A program made the position numbers and the translations under genes. From assembly GCA_910587865.1 (NCBI GenBank), contig CAJUNX010000002.1, positions 37,092 to 101,091 on the forward strand: a stretch of 64,000 bases of DNA, written 5' to 3'. Source of the DNA: an uncultured Roseburia sp. (GTDB lineage: Bacteria; Bacillota; Clostridia; Lachnospirales; Lachnospiraceae). The notes under the pieces were generated by a model, which was not told the DNA's origin, did no database searches, and was given only the letters and a program-made list of their open reading frames with translations. Below, piece by piece: positions 17,378-25,238 of the stretch; within the stretch, counting starts at the first letter, position 1, and every line of letters begins with the position of its first letter.

Positions 17378-17775
17378 TCCGGGAGGAATACCTCGTAAAC
17401 GCCCTTGCGGCAGGCGTGTCGTATGAGCTCTTCTGGCACCTGACGCCGACGAAGCTGACCTACTTCTTCCTGGCGCAGAAAAAACGCCGGCAGGCGGAGG
17501 ACGAACGCGACTACCTCCTCGGCCTCTACGTCAGGGAAGCCCTGCGATCCACTGTGTGCAATGCATTTTTATGGAAACGGAAGGGTTCGATGCCGGATCA
17601 GTACCCGGCAAAGCCGTTCCTTCAGGATCTCCCGGCGCAGCAGAAGGACCGCCGGCTGACAGAGGACGAAAAACAGCGTGCCGTGGATCTGTTCTTTGCA
17701 CAGGAAAAGGTGCGCCGGGTCAACTGGCAGCGGGCGCACGGGAAAACAGCCGGGAATGCGGAGCAGGAAGGCTGA
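17335..17775 (+). CDS. Phage tail assembly chaperone, frameshift-extended part (gpT-like)
   Basis: This frame is open in -1 relative to gpG and continues as DGQPEIPDFGRLIREEYLVN, then LTPTKLTYFFLAQKKRRQAEDERD, about 145 residues past the slip site. It has no well-placed ribosome binding site or start codon of its own. Its codon use resembles the neighbouring genes, so it is probably made only as a G-T fusion. In lambda-like phages the GT product links gpG chaperones to the tail tube protein. It is followed by the second tail tube gene, unlike the canonical order in which the tape measure comes next. If the slip site is GAAAAAG, the fusion would be about 300 residues. Confidence 0.75.
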   Translation, partial: EKDGQPEIPDFGRLIREEYLVNALAAGVSYELFWHLTPTKLTYFFLAQKKRRQAEDERDYLLGLYVREALRSTVCNAFLWKRKGSMPDQYPAKPFLQDLPAQQKDRRLTEDEKQRAVDLFFAQEKVRRVNWQRAHGKTAGNAEQEG

Positions 17776-18017
17776 TATCTTTCTGACAGGAGGACAGAGA
17801 TCCTCAGAAGGAAGGACAACTACGGAAAGACCAGAATCCCCGGAAAGAAGAATGTTTTTCTGAAAAATGGGTTTCAGGTATCAGAAACCACGGCACTATA
17901 CAAAAAAGTTCTTCAAAACAGAGAAATTTAACCAAAAGCAGGAACGGCTGGAAGACAACATGACAGCCGGAATCAGAAAGCAGTCAGAATAACAGAAGCA
18001 ACGAAAAAACAGATTCC
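17776..18017 (+). other. Non-coding spacer between the chaperone and tail tube 2
   Basis: About 240 bases hold no supported gene. The strand is A-rich and contains a weak CTTCAAAACAGAGAAATTT motif near 17912 that resembles the upstream part of P1/P2 but has no clear -35/-10 pair. It may be a decayed copy of the P2 leader brought in with the duplicated tube gene. Confidence 0.4.
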
Positions 18018-18072
18018 GATACCAGAGCAGGTATCACAAAGTCCGCAGAAAGCGGCAGAAAGGAAAAACAAT
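18018..18072 (+). repeat. Two-hairpin leader element, copy 3 (before tail tube 2)
   Basis: GATACC (18018-18023) pairs with GGTATC (18030-18035), and CCGC (18043-18046) pairs with GCGG (18052-18055). AGAAAGGAAAAACAAT follows. It is closely similar to copy 1, with a few substitutions. Confidence 0.75.
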
Positions 18073-18564
18073 ATGGCAGAACAGGCATTATCAACAATCG
18101 GAGTAGTATTCGGATGGGGACTCGGCACCATGACAGCGGCGCCGGAGACATGGAAACAGATCGAGGAGTGCATCAGTATCGGCAGCGTGACGCTGTCCCA
18201 GGACAAGCTGGACGCCACTCCGCTGGAATCCAGCAGAAAGAAATATGTCGGAGGACATGCGGACACCGGCGGCGAGCTTCAGACCGTGTTCAACGACACC
18301 GACACCTTTGACGCACAGTGGGCCGAGATGCTCGCGGCGTACGACGGCAGGACGGCAGGACAGTCCATGTGGTTCTGTGCCTACCACCCGTCGAAGAAAA
18401 ATATGAACGTGTACATCGTGGAGCCGGGAGCGCTCCCGACACCGGAATACGCAGTGGGAAGCGTGCTGCAGTACACGATCACGAACACGCTGGTCGACCT
18501 GCCGGATCCGGTAACCGCAGTGAAACCGGCAGCACCGACGGCTCCGGCAACACCGGCGGAATAA
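18073..18564 (+). CDS. Phage tail tube protein, copy 2
   Basis: This 163-residue protein is identical to the product of 16228-16710 over the first 146 or so residues, because the first 440 bases of the two genes are the same. The C-terminal tails differ (AVKPAAPTAPATPAE here). Together with the shared leader element this indicates a recent duplication or gene conversion of leader plus gene. Two tube genes in one tail module are unusual. The pair may be redundant, or one may be a slightly different tail-end subunit. A hairpin with a short T-run follows at 18577. Confidence 0.75.
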   Translation: MAEQALSTIGVVFGWGLGTMTAAPETWKQIEECISIGSVTLSQDKLDATPLESSRKKYVGGHADTGGELQTVFNDTDTFDAQWAEMLAAYDGRTAGQSMWFCAYHPSKKNMNVYIVEPGALPTPEYAVGSVLQYTITNTLVDLPDPVTAVKPAAPTAPATPAE

Positions 18565-18576
18565 GGGTGCACAGGG

Positions 18577-18611
18577 AGGACGGTATGGTGTGAGGACCAG
18601 CCGTCCTTTTC
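18577..18611 (+). terminator. Possible terminator after tail tube 2
   Basis: GGACGG (18577-18583 region) pairs with CCGTCC (18601-18606), followed by TTTTC. The stem is short and the loop about 18 bases, so termination may be partial. The base composition of the plus strand falls abruptly just after it. Confidence 0.5.
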
Positions 18612-18660
18612 TGATTAACAGGGTTATGAAAAAATAAAAACGAGATGGAGGATAATGGGA

Positions 18661-21135
18661 ATGGCAATAAGTGAAAGTTATTATGATGTCTTTGGTAGCA
18701 AAAAAGAAATAGATGAGGCTCGCAAAGCTGCAGATGACATGGTGAAATCAATAGAAAAAATGTGCGAAGCTGCGTTTGAAGAATTCTCCTCTGTGAGAAA
18801 TATTATAAAAGAACTGTCAGATGGCACAGAGTCCAGTGTGATAAGTTTGGGGAAAATGGCCACATCAGCCGCACTGGCGGGTGCAGAATTATATGCTGCA
18901 CTTGGCCCGGCCGGTCTTGCAGTTGCGGCGGTAACCGGACTTGTAGCAGTAATCACAGGTTTAAAAGATGCACAGGAAGAAGCCTTTAATGCAACACCAT
19001 TAGGACAGTTTTCGCAAAAAATAAATGAATTATATGAAAAGGTAACTGCAAAATCGGCGGAAATCAGAGAAAGTCTTGCCAAAATGACGGATGGAGCAAA
19101 GGATGCAGGAGCGGCAGAGGCAAATATGGCACGGGATTTGGCAGAAGCATATGAAGAGCTTGCAGGAAAATCCAGGCTTACAGCAGAAGAACAGGCCAAA
19201 CTGAAGGATATCTCGGAACGACTGGTAGAACTTGTTCCTGGATTAAATGATTACATTGACGAACAAACAGGATGCCTTAAGATTCAGAGTGAAACACTGA
19301 GTTTACTAATTGATAACATGGTACTCTATGCGCAACAGCAGGCACTACAGGGAATGATGACTGATGCATATACGGTACATTATGAAGCTGAATTATTAAA
19401 AAAAGGAGCAGATGATGATTATTTAGAAGCAGTAAGTGTGTATTTAAATGATCCTAACATTTCTGAGACTGTCAAGGATCTGATTCGTAATCGTGACATA
19501 CAAGGTCTGACAGAGTTAAAGGATAGCATAATAACCCTTAACACGGATTTAGACATTCTTGAAAAGACTTTTGGTTCACAAAATGGTTCTTACGCTTATG
19601 AAATAGAATATAATGTTGGCAATGCAGTAAATAAGTATAATCAGGCATGCCAAGAAGCAGATGAGATAACTCGGGAAACAGGAAACACAATTGATTATTT
19701 GGAATCACAATATGAGAATGTCACATCAGAAATTTATAAAAGCAGTAATGCCATTGCCGAAAATAATATGCAGACAGCGGAGTACAAACAGACACTCAGT
19801 GACCTCAAGGCAGAGTTCAGGAATATGGATCTTAACATATCTGATCAGATGGCGGAAAGCCTGGCATTCCTGGATGAAGGAACGCTGGAATCCGTGACAC
19901 AGATGTTTGAGAAGTTAAAAGAGCAGACCACACTGTCTATAGAAGAACTGCAGCAGCTTTTTTCTGTGATAGCTCCCGGTATCTCCGAACAGTTTATGGC
20001 ATCTCTTGCAGAGCAGTCCCCGGAAATGCAGCTACAAGTCTCCATGACACTGGCCGATATTACGGCTGGTGCAGAGGTTCCTATCGAAAATCTGCAGGAA
20101 ATATTCCGGATGCTGGGAGTCGATCTGCCAAACGAAGTAATCAGTGCCTTTCAGGAACAGGAACCTTTTATGCAGATATCTGCAATGAATCTGCTGACAA
20201 AGCTCGGTGAAGGACAGCGACTGGTAGCGGAAAACCTGCAGGAGGTATTTTCAGCGATGGGAATACAGTTACCCGCAGGGCTTATCACTTCGCTGTCCGA
20301 AAGTGAGGCAGGCGTACAGCAGGAAGCGATTAGTCTGCTGTCACAACTGAAGTATGCATCTGACGAAGAAAGAGAAGGGCTGATTACAAAACTGAATACG
20401 CTGGGAATTGATTCAGCATCTTTGGGATTTATTGACGGCATCGCGTCTGAGGAGGATAACGCAAATATAGGAGGAAAAAGCCTTATTAATGCCTCTGCGC
20501 AGGGAATGGGTGCCCAAATATCAGCCGGAATGTTATTAGCAAAAACATATGGAGACAATTTCGGACTGGGATATGCTCAGGGAATTATGAATCAGGTAAA
20601 AAATGTTGCAGCGGCCGCATCCATTCTTGTAATGGCAGGGGCTAGAACAATCAAAAGCGCACAGAAATCAAATTCACCTTCAAAGCTGACAAAAAGTCTC
20701 GGCATTGATTTTTCAGAAGGATATGAACTTGGCATCTCCGATAACGAGGAAGATGTGCAGGAAACCGTGGAAGGCTGGATGGCCCGTCTTCGAAACCGGA
20801 TTACATCCCTTACACAAATGCCGGTGGATATGGAGATTGCAAGGCCGGAGTTTCCCTCCATAAATTATTCTGCTTCAAACATTGTCAGCAATGCATATAC
20901 AGCACCGGTTAGAGCAGAGCTTGAACTTGGAATGGAGCCGTACATGAAAGAATGTATCCGGCAGAATGTCCTTTTGGAGGAACAGAACACACTGTTAAAA
21001 AATCAGAATACACTTTTAAATGACATCCGGGAGAAACCGGTGATACAGGATTCGGATGTGTTTTCCTCCTACCGAAGAGGACAGCAGAGCTATTTTACAA
21101 GAACAGGGAGAGTCGGCATCTGCGGAATTGATTAA
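18661..21135 (+). CDS. Phage tail tape measure protein
   Basis: This 824-residue protein is largely helical. The N-terminal region (1-60) is helical, and a hydrophobic Ala/Gly-rich segment at about 62-98 (ALAGAELYAALGPAGLAVAA) fits the membrane-active part of tape measures. A long coiled region follows, with LTAEEQAKLKDISERLVELV. Between about residues 395 and 590 are four repeats of about 48 residues, each ending in a form of ENLQEIFRMLGVDLP. A C-terminal domain (SPSKLTKSLGIDFSEGYELG onward) ends in SYFTRTGRVGICGID. I chose ATG 18661 since GGAGG is 9 bases before it; ATG 18655 is too close. The gene is much more AT-rich than the tail genes before it (19 G/C in its first 60 bases), which suggests separate ancestry. 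Related 3' pieces recur at 26069, 28119 and 29165. Confidence 0.8.
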   Translation: MAISESYYDVFGSKKEIDEARKAADDMVKSIEKMCEAAFEEFSSVRNIIKELSDGTESSVISLGKMATSAALAGAELYAALGPAGLAVAAVTGLVAVITGLKDAQEEAFNATPLGQFSQKINELYEKVTAKSAEIRESLAKMTDGAKDAGAAEANMARDLAEAYEELAGKSRLTAEEQAKLKDISERLVELVPGLNDYIDEQTGCLKIQSETLSLLIDNMVLYAQQQALQGMMTDAYTVHYEAELLKKGADDDYLEAVSVYLNDPNISETVKDLIRNRDIQGLTELKDSIITLNTDLDILEKTFGSQNGSYAYEIEYNVGNAVNKYNQACQEADEITRETGNTIDYLESQYENVTSEIYKSSNAIAENNMQTAEYKQTLSDLKAEFRNMDLNISDQMAESLAFLDEGTLESVTQMFEKLKEQTTLSIEELQQLFSVIAPGISEQFMASLAEQSPEMQLQVSMTLADITAGAEVPIENLQEIFRMLGVDLPNEVISAFQEQEPFMQISAMNLLTKLGEGQRLVAENLQEVFSAMGIQLPAGLITSLSESEAGVQQEAISLLSQLKYASDEEREGLITKLNTLGIDSASLGFIDGIASEEDNANIGGKSLINASAQGMGAQISAGMLLAKTYGDNFGLGYAQGIMNQVKNVAAAASILVMAGARTIKSAQKSNSPSKLTKSLGIDFSEGYELGISDNEEDVQETVEGWMARLRNRITSLTQMPVDMEIARPEFPSINYSASNIVSNAYTAPVRAELELGMEPYMKECIRQNVLLEEQNTLLKNQNTLLNDIREKPVIQDSDVFSSYRRGQQSYFTRTGRVGICGID

Positions 21136-21151
21136 ACCTCAGTTATAAAAT

Positions 21152-21197
21152 AATGGCGGTTTATGAATCAGGTCAGAATTTTATAAACCGCCGTTTT
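21152..21197 (+). terminator. Terminator after the tape measure gene
   Basis: AATGGCGGTTTAT (21152-21164) pairs with ATAAACCGCC (21183-21192), followed by GTTTTATAAAA. The same hairpin follows the broken tape measure copy at 27413-27456, so it belongs to the repeated cassette. Confidence 0.8.
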
Positions 21198-21209
21198 ATA
21201 AAAACGACG

Positions 21210-21238
21210 TTGATCACATATGCCGAGTGTGTTATAGT
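21210..21238 (+). promoter_or_regulatory. Promoter of lipoprotein 1
   Basis: TTGATC (21210-21215) and TATAGT (21233-21238) are 17 bases apart. The spacer contains ACATATGCC, nearly repeated in the promoter of the second-cassette lipoprotein at 27474-27502. Confidence 0.75.
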
Positions 21239-21275
21239 TTATTCATAAAAAACATGAAGCGGGAGGTTTGGGTGT

Positions 21276-21857
21276 ATGAAAAGAATAACTGCATTTTTAT
21301 TAATGCTGTCATTCTGTGTGTGTTTCACCGGATGCGGAGACGGCAGTACAGGAGAAAGCGGTAATACAGACAGTATGAACAGTGATAATAATACAGACGA
21401 GGAAGAATTTTCTTTTCCGTATGATATAGAAACGGATGACGGGCTGTTGCAGCTTAGCAATATTTATCTTATGCAGGAGAAAACAGAGCATGGATATGAG
21501 GGGATCATGGCGGTTGAATTTGATTTTTCTAATATGGAAAGTGACGACTGGTACTGGTTTGATAAAGATCATTTGATCCAGATTTTTCAGGGATATGGTG
21601 CCGGAACTCCTTTACCCATACACACAATAAATAAAAAAGAGTCTGAAATTGGAAGTGATGGAAAAAAATATTTTTTTTATCAAGTTGACGAAACCAGAGA
21701 AGCATTCAGTGAATTTGATGTTCAGCTGAATATATATATTTCTAAAAGTTATAAAGAATATAACCCTGAGATTAATATTCCAAGTACGGAATGTGAAATA
21801 AGTGAGACATTTCCAGAAGAAGTTCAGAGTATATTTGATACTTCGTTTTGGAAATAA
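21276..21857 (+). CDS. Lipoprotein of unknown function, cassette A, first
   Basis: This 193-residue protein has a short signal peptide (MKRITAFLLMLSFCVCFTGC) whose lipobox FTGC makes Cys20 the predicted lipidation site. An acidic Ser/Asn/Asp/Glu-rich linker (about 21-47) is followed by a beta-rich domain containing DDGLLQLSNIYLMQEK and DDWYWFDKDHLIQIFQGYG. No family is recognised. It lies between its own promoter and its own terminator, directly after the tape measure gene, which is the arrangement of a phage moron. Anchoring outside the membrane would fit a role in superinfection exclusion or as a surface accessory, but this is inferred from context only. Confidence 0.8.
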   Translation: MKRITAFLLMLSFCVCFTGCGDGSTGESGNTDSMNSDNNTDEEEFSFPYDIETDDGLLQLSNIYLMQEKTEHGYEGIMAVEFDFSNMESDDWYWFDKDHLIQIFQGYGAGTPLPIHTINKKESEIGSDGKKYFFYQVDETREAFSEFDVQLNIYISKSYKEYNPEINIPSTECEISETFPEEVQSIFDTSFWK

Positions 21858-21864
21858 TTGTTGT

Positions 21865-21898
21865 AAAAATAACGGCGGAGCGATCTGCCGTTATTTTT
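21865..21898 (+). terminator. Terminator after lipoprotein 1
   Basis: AAAAATAACGGC pairs with GCCGTTATTTTT around a loop of about 10 bases. The U-run on the plus strand is good, and the reverse direction is also plausible. The same hairpin recurs at 24008-24039. Confidence 0.9.
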
Positions 21899-21972
21899 AT
21901 GCCTGGTGATAACTGACAATATAAGGCTGGATGCGTTGTGACGTTTACACTGTGTATCAAAAGCACAGCCTG

Positions 21973-22001
21973 TTGTAAGCTGAATCAGAATATAATAGAA
22001 T
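21973..22001 (+). promoter_or_regulatory. Promoter of lipoprotein 2
   Basis: TTGTAA (21973-21978) and TAGAAT (21996-22001) are 17 bases apart. The same promoter, TTGTAA and TAGAAT with 17-base spacing, is kept ahead of the broken paralogue at 29550-29578. Confidence 0.65.
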
Positions 22002-22025
22002 ATAAAATGACAGGGGGTATTGCAG

Positions 22026-22589
22026 ATGCCGGCTGACAGAACGAAAAAGAGGAAAGCAGGTTTCATGCTGATTGTGCTGATGATGGTGTGTGTCGGGTCA
22101 GGGGGGTGTGGAAACAGTTCCTCAAAAGACCCGATGCAGGATCCAAAAGCAGTCACAACATCCAGCGGTGAAGTGATCCGCTATAGCGACACACAGGAGT
22201 CAGTGGAAGAGATTCTCGGGATGGAGACTACACTGCGATACTATAAGGATCATGTTGTACAGGGTACAAATGGAACGGTAACCTTTTTCCGGGAGACAGA
22301 CGGAGAATACCGTATGGTATATATCCAGATCATGGATCCCTCTTATACTGCTTATCAAGGAATCAAAGTTGGCGATCAATGGGAAGATGTCAGAGACAGA
22401 CTGAATCCGGACTTGATAGATGAATCATTCATCATAGCAAATCTGTTACTTGATGACGGAAAACAGATTGATGCAAAGATCGATCGTGATGAGTGGGAGG
22501 AGGACTGGCTGGTACTCAGCTTTGTGTATGATGATGAAGGTATCATTACCACCATATATATTCAGGATGTACAGGAAACCCGTTTCTAG
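22026..22589 (+). CDS. Lipoprotein of unknown function, cassette A, second
   Basis: This 187-residue protein has a signal peptide of about 27 residues (KRKAGFMLIVLMMVCVGSGG) before a Cys. The mature part contains SGEVIRYSDTQESVEEILGM and DPSYTAYQGIKVGDQWEDV, with beta strands and short helices. The SVEEILGME and GIKVGDQWEDV segments are similar in style to SmpA/BamE-like or 'ybbD-type' small lipoprotein folds, where a conserved G-x-x-x-x-x-V motif recurs twice, but I cannot assign it firmly. The start is ATG 22026, because GGGGG lies 8 bases upstream; a TTG at 22020 is the alternative. A paralogue with a stop codon and a frameshift lies at 29605-30020. Confidence 0.75.
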   Translation: MPADRTKKRKAGFMLIVLMMVCVGSGGCGNSSSKDPMQDPKAVTTSSGEVIRYSDTQESVEEILGMETTLRYYKDHVVQGTNGTVTFFRETDGEYRMVYIQIMDPSYTAYQGIKVGDQWEDVRDRLNPDLIDESFIIANLLLDDGKQIDAKIDRDEWEEDWLVLSFVYDDEGIITTIYIQDVQETRF

Positions 22590-22662
22590 TTTGATACAAA
22601 GACCCACTGTTACGGAGCCTGTTACATTTTATCAAAAGAATAAAGGAGGGCATTGACGAATC

Positions 22663-23385
22663 ATGAAAAAATTAATAGAATTTACAGCAGTCATGCTTTG
22701 TTTTCTGCTAACCGGGTGCGGTGATGAGAAAAAGGAATGGACCTATGAACTGCTGGAGGAAGAATTCGGCGGAGTGGTCGAACTGGACTTTGACTCTGCT
22801 GTCACATGTTTAAGACTGCTGGCAAATCAGAGCTATAGCGTTTCCGGATATGTCGTTGATACGAACGACCTTTCTCCGGACATCCTTACGCTCGCACCGG
22901 ATCCGGATGCACCTGCGTCATATCGGATTAACGTGGGGCAGGGAAGGGATAACAGGTATTTTGCCGCAGAAGGAGAAACCGTATATATAAGGGCTCACAA
23001 TATAGAATCTTATACAGAGAACTACTATTTATCCACGCTGAATATAACCGGCGGAACGGACGGATATGTTTCACCGGACAAAAAAGAGGAGGAATATCTT
23101 TCCGTACCGGAATTTATAAGGCTCATGGATGAGATATACGAGGATACTTATTTTAAAACCGAAGGATACATTCTGCGGGACGGAGAGGATTATGAGGGAA
23201 ATCCGCAGTATTATCTTTATCCGTCCGAAGAAGCATATCAGGAAGATAAATACAACAAAATCGAATTACAGTTTCCAGAAGCACAGTATCATTTAGCAGG
23301 AAAAGAGGTTGTGATCATCGGAAACCCGGATATCAATGCATTTCATGAAAGCCTGCAGAACTGCAGTATCGTGGAGGAAAAATAA
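22663..23385 (+). CDS. Lipoprotein of unknown function, cassette A, third
   Basis: This 240-residue protein has signal peptide MKKLIEFTAVMLCFLLTGC with a textbook lipobox LLTGC (Cys19). The mature protein shows two repeats of a beta-rich motif, YSVSGYVVDTNDLSPDI with ETVYIRAHN and TEGYILRDGEDYEG with KEVVIIGN. This would fit two OB-fold-like domains, as in other small OB-fold lipoproteins. It follows lipoprotein 2 by 73 bases without a clear promoter, and its stop is 15 bases before the next gene, so lipoproteins 3 and 4 are co-transcribed. The upstream 60 bases recur at 25850-25910, where the gene itself has been lost. Confidence 0.8.
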   Translation: MKKLIEFTAVMLCFLLTGCGDEKKEWTYELLEEEFGGVVELDFDSAVTCLRLLANQSYSVSGYVVDTNDLSPDILTLAPDPDAPASYRINVGQGRDNRYFAAEGETVYIRAHNIESYTENYYLSTLNITGGTDGYVSPDKKEEEYLSVPEFIRLMDEIYEDTYFKTEGYILRDGEDYEGNPQYYLYPSEEAYQEDKYNKIELQFPEAQYHLAGKEVVIIGNPDINAFHESLQNCSIVEEK

Positions 23386-23400
23386 CGGAGGAAATTCAGT

Positions 23401-24003
23401 ATGAAAAAAAGAATCATGATTTTACTCTGCTGTATAATAATCGCTATGGCCAGCTGCGGCAGTCCGTCTTCAGGGACCGGGCAGGAGGCGTCTCCTGTTG
23501 TTGAGAAAAGCCTTGGAGCGGTATCATATCAGGTGCCGGAGGACTGGGTGGAAGCCAGTGATCCGTTAACGGGAGTTATCTATTATCGTACCGATGGATA
23601 TGTACTGGAGGTATCCCGCGCGGAAAATATGGGACTGGAACCGGATTACCTTGCAGAAAATATGGATGCTTTTGCCGGCAGTATGGTAGAGATGATTGTG
23701 GGTAGCAAGAGCCAGTTTTCACGAATGTTTGAGATCGAGACGATCGATACTGTAAAACTAACGGATAATAACGGAGATTTGGAATATGATACCAGAGAGA
23801 TTGCAGATATCAAAGCTTTTGAAGGGCGTGTGAATTTTCTGATAGACGATGCAGAATATCAGTGGCATGCAAATGTTTTTATATATGAAGATGGAATATA
23901 CCTTTTTGCGGGGGTTTCAGAAGCGGGGAAGGATTATTCCAAACAATATGATGCAGTTGTAGACAGCATTGAGATCAGCACAGATCAATCAGCAAATCCA
24001 TAA
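23401..24003 (+). CDS. Lipoprotein of unknown function, cassette A, fourth
   Basis: This 200-residue protein has signal peptide MKKRIMILLCCIIIAMASCG with lipobox MASC. The mature domain begins LGAVSYQVPEDWVEASDP, followed by YYRTDGYVLEVSR. This pattern, a strand then VPxxW then another strand, is typical of PsbP/Mog1-like small domains found in many Firmicutes lipoproteins. No enzymatic residues are evident. It has a good site, ACGGAGGAAATTCAGT, and is followed by the same terminator hairpin as lipoprotein 1. Confidence 0.8.
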   Translation: MKKRIMILLCCIIIAMASCGSPSSGTGQEASPVVEKSLGAVSYQVPEDWVEASDPLTGVIYYRTDGYVLEVSRAENMGLEPDYLAENMDAFAGSMVEMIVGSKSQFSRMFEIETIDTVKLTDNNGDLEYDTREIADIKAFEGRVNFLIDDAEYQWHANVFIYEDGIYLFAGVSEAGKDYSKQYDAVVDSIEISTDQSANP

Positions 24004-24007
24004 GATG

Positions 24008-24039
24008 AAATAACGGCGGAGCAATCTGCCGTTATTTTT
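24008..24039 (+). terminator. Terminator after lipoprotein 4
   Basis: AATAACGGC pairs with GCCGTTATT, followed by a T-run. It is almost the same sequence as the terminator at 21865-21898. Confidence 0.9.
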
Positions 24040-24121
24040 ACGTCATCTTGTTAACAAAATATCAGATATGACTGACTAAACAATAATGATGATACGGAAA
24101 CCTAAAGAAAGGATTTCAACG

Positions 24122-24742
24122 ATGGAGATATCAATAAAGACAAACGTCGCAGAACAGGTAGCCAAAGGTTACGCAGAATTTTATGCCAGACATCTGCAAA
24201 AAGGATACTATATGTGGATTATAATTACGAATCCGCTTCCTGTTTTGGCATTTCCGTTTTATTATCACATACTTTTTCCTGATGTAACAATGGGTGTATT
24301 AAAGAGTATTTTTATATACTCTATGCTTGCTGTAGTGATGGCTGCGATGGGCGCTGTAGAATATCTCGGATATGAGAAAACTATGTCAAATACAATGAAA
24401 CGAATGCGTACATTTTATGAACGACATAGAATCTTCGGAGAGCTGCTGATTCAGATCCGGGATGAAGAGTTGCTGATAAAGTCCGAAAACAGGATATGGA
24501 AGAATTATCATTATCATGGCCGATTGTTTTTACGGGGAGCCGGCTGTGTAAGAAAGGTATATGAGTGTCCTGACGTTTTGTATTTTTTGGCGGAATCCTG
24601 CTATTATGTGATTCCTGTATGGGATTGTGACCCTGAAGAATGGCCGCAGCTTTGTGCATTTTTAAAAAAGGCATTTGGGAAACGTTATATCTGTCTGAAA
24701 AAACCTGTTTTTCCAAACCGGTCCGATAAAAACAGACAATAA
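24122..24742 (+). CDS. YcxB-like membrane protein, cassette A
   Basis: This 206-residue protein begins EISIKTNVAEQVAKGYAEFY. Two membrane helices (about 37-60 and 68-92) are followed by a cytoplasmic domain with LLIQIRDEELLIKSEN, CVRKVYECPDVLYFLAESCYY and VIPVWDC. This is the strand pattern of YcxB-like C-terminal domains, which are PH-like. I chose ATG 24122, behind GAAAGGATTTCAACG. The paralogue at 28333 shares the C-terminal half closely while its N-terminal half is much less alike. That split could reflect selection on the sensing or binding half. It lies after lipoprotein 4 and its terminator, at the end of the first cassette. Confidence 0.75.
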   Translation: MEISIKTNVAEQVAKGYAEFYARHLQKGYYMWIIITNPLPVLAFPFYYHILFPDVTMGVLKSIFIYSMLAVVMAAMGAVEYLGYEKTMSNTMKRMRTFYERHRIFGELLIQIRDEELLIKSENRIWKNYHYHGRLFLRGAGCVRKVYECPDVLYFLAESCYYVIPVWDCDPEEWPQLCAFLKKAFGKRYICLKKPVFPNRSDKNRQ

Positions 24743-24923
24743 TATCAGAAAATTCAAATTCCTGATTTAAAAATGAGGAACAGGTCAGTCATAAAAATCA
24801 GGCTGCGGAGATGGTGGAACAGGAGAAGCATTCCGCGAAGCTATTGTCTGCAGCGTCGTGAAAACTTCAAAAGGAAAATGCATAAAAACTGCCTGATCCC
24901 TTCATGCAGAAGGTATATTTTAC
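24743..24923 (+). repeat. Duplicated region after the YcxB-like gene, copy 1
   Basis: This stretch matches 28948-29142 with scattered substitutions and indels, from CAAATTCCTGATTTAAAAATG to GGTATATTTTAC. It contains no intact gene. It is part of the duplicated block that includes the YcxB-like gene. Confidence 0.75.
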
Positions 24924-24926
24924 GCG

Positions 24927-24980
24927 TGTATTCTTCATTTTAAAGATATTCATTAAATAATTCGAGCATTTGGAAGATAC
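24927..24980 (+). promoter_or_regulatory. P3: decayed relative of promoters P1/P2
   Basis: TTCTTCATTTTAAAGAT then ATTCATTAAATAATTC, followed by TTTGGAAGATAC, aligns with the P1 stretch 9990-10045. The -35/-10 pair is not kept. It precedes a broken chaperone copy, as expected if a whole promoter-plus-tail-gene block was once duplicated here. Confidence 0.5.
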
Positions 24981-25090
24981 TCAGAACTCCATACGCCGTA
25001 AAGGAACAAAGTGACATTCAACATCTGAATACAAGCCAAAAAACGCAGGAAATCCAAATGCATGTAGCTTTATGAAAAATTACAGACTCA

Positions 25091-25142
25091 GATACCGAAA
25101 CAGTGTCAAAAGACCGCAGGAAGCGGCAGAAAGGAGAACAAC
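25091..25142 (+). repeat. Leader element, copy 4 (before the broken chaperone copy)
   Basis: GATACC (25091-25096) is kept, but its partner is not. The CCGC/GCGG hairpin (25114-25126) and AGAAAGGAGAACAAC are the same as before the intact chaperone gene at 16874. Confidence 0.7.
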
Positions 25143-25238
25143 ATGAAAACAGTAACCATCGGGGAAAAAGAATACCAGCTGGAATTCACCTTTGAGGCAG
25201 TGGAGCACAGAGGACTCATCCAGTCCATGTTCCGCATC
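25143..25238 (+). pseudogene. Truncated tail assembly chaperone copy
   Basis: The first 96 bases (32 codons, MKTVTIGEKEYQLEFTFEAV to MFRI) match the chaperone gene at 16874 with one substitution. The frame then runs straight into unrelated DNA, an inverted fragment of a Cna-B surface protein. The promoter-proximal leader is intact, but the product would be a nonsense fusion. Confidence 0.85.

Noticed and set aside
9989..21135. Contractile injection system or R-type tailocin
   Set aside because: No sheath, spike, baseplate wedge or AAA+ ATPase genes are present; the gene set is that of a flexible, non-contractile tail.
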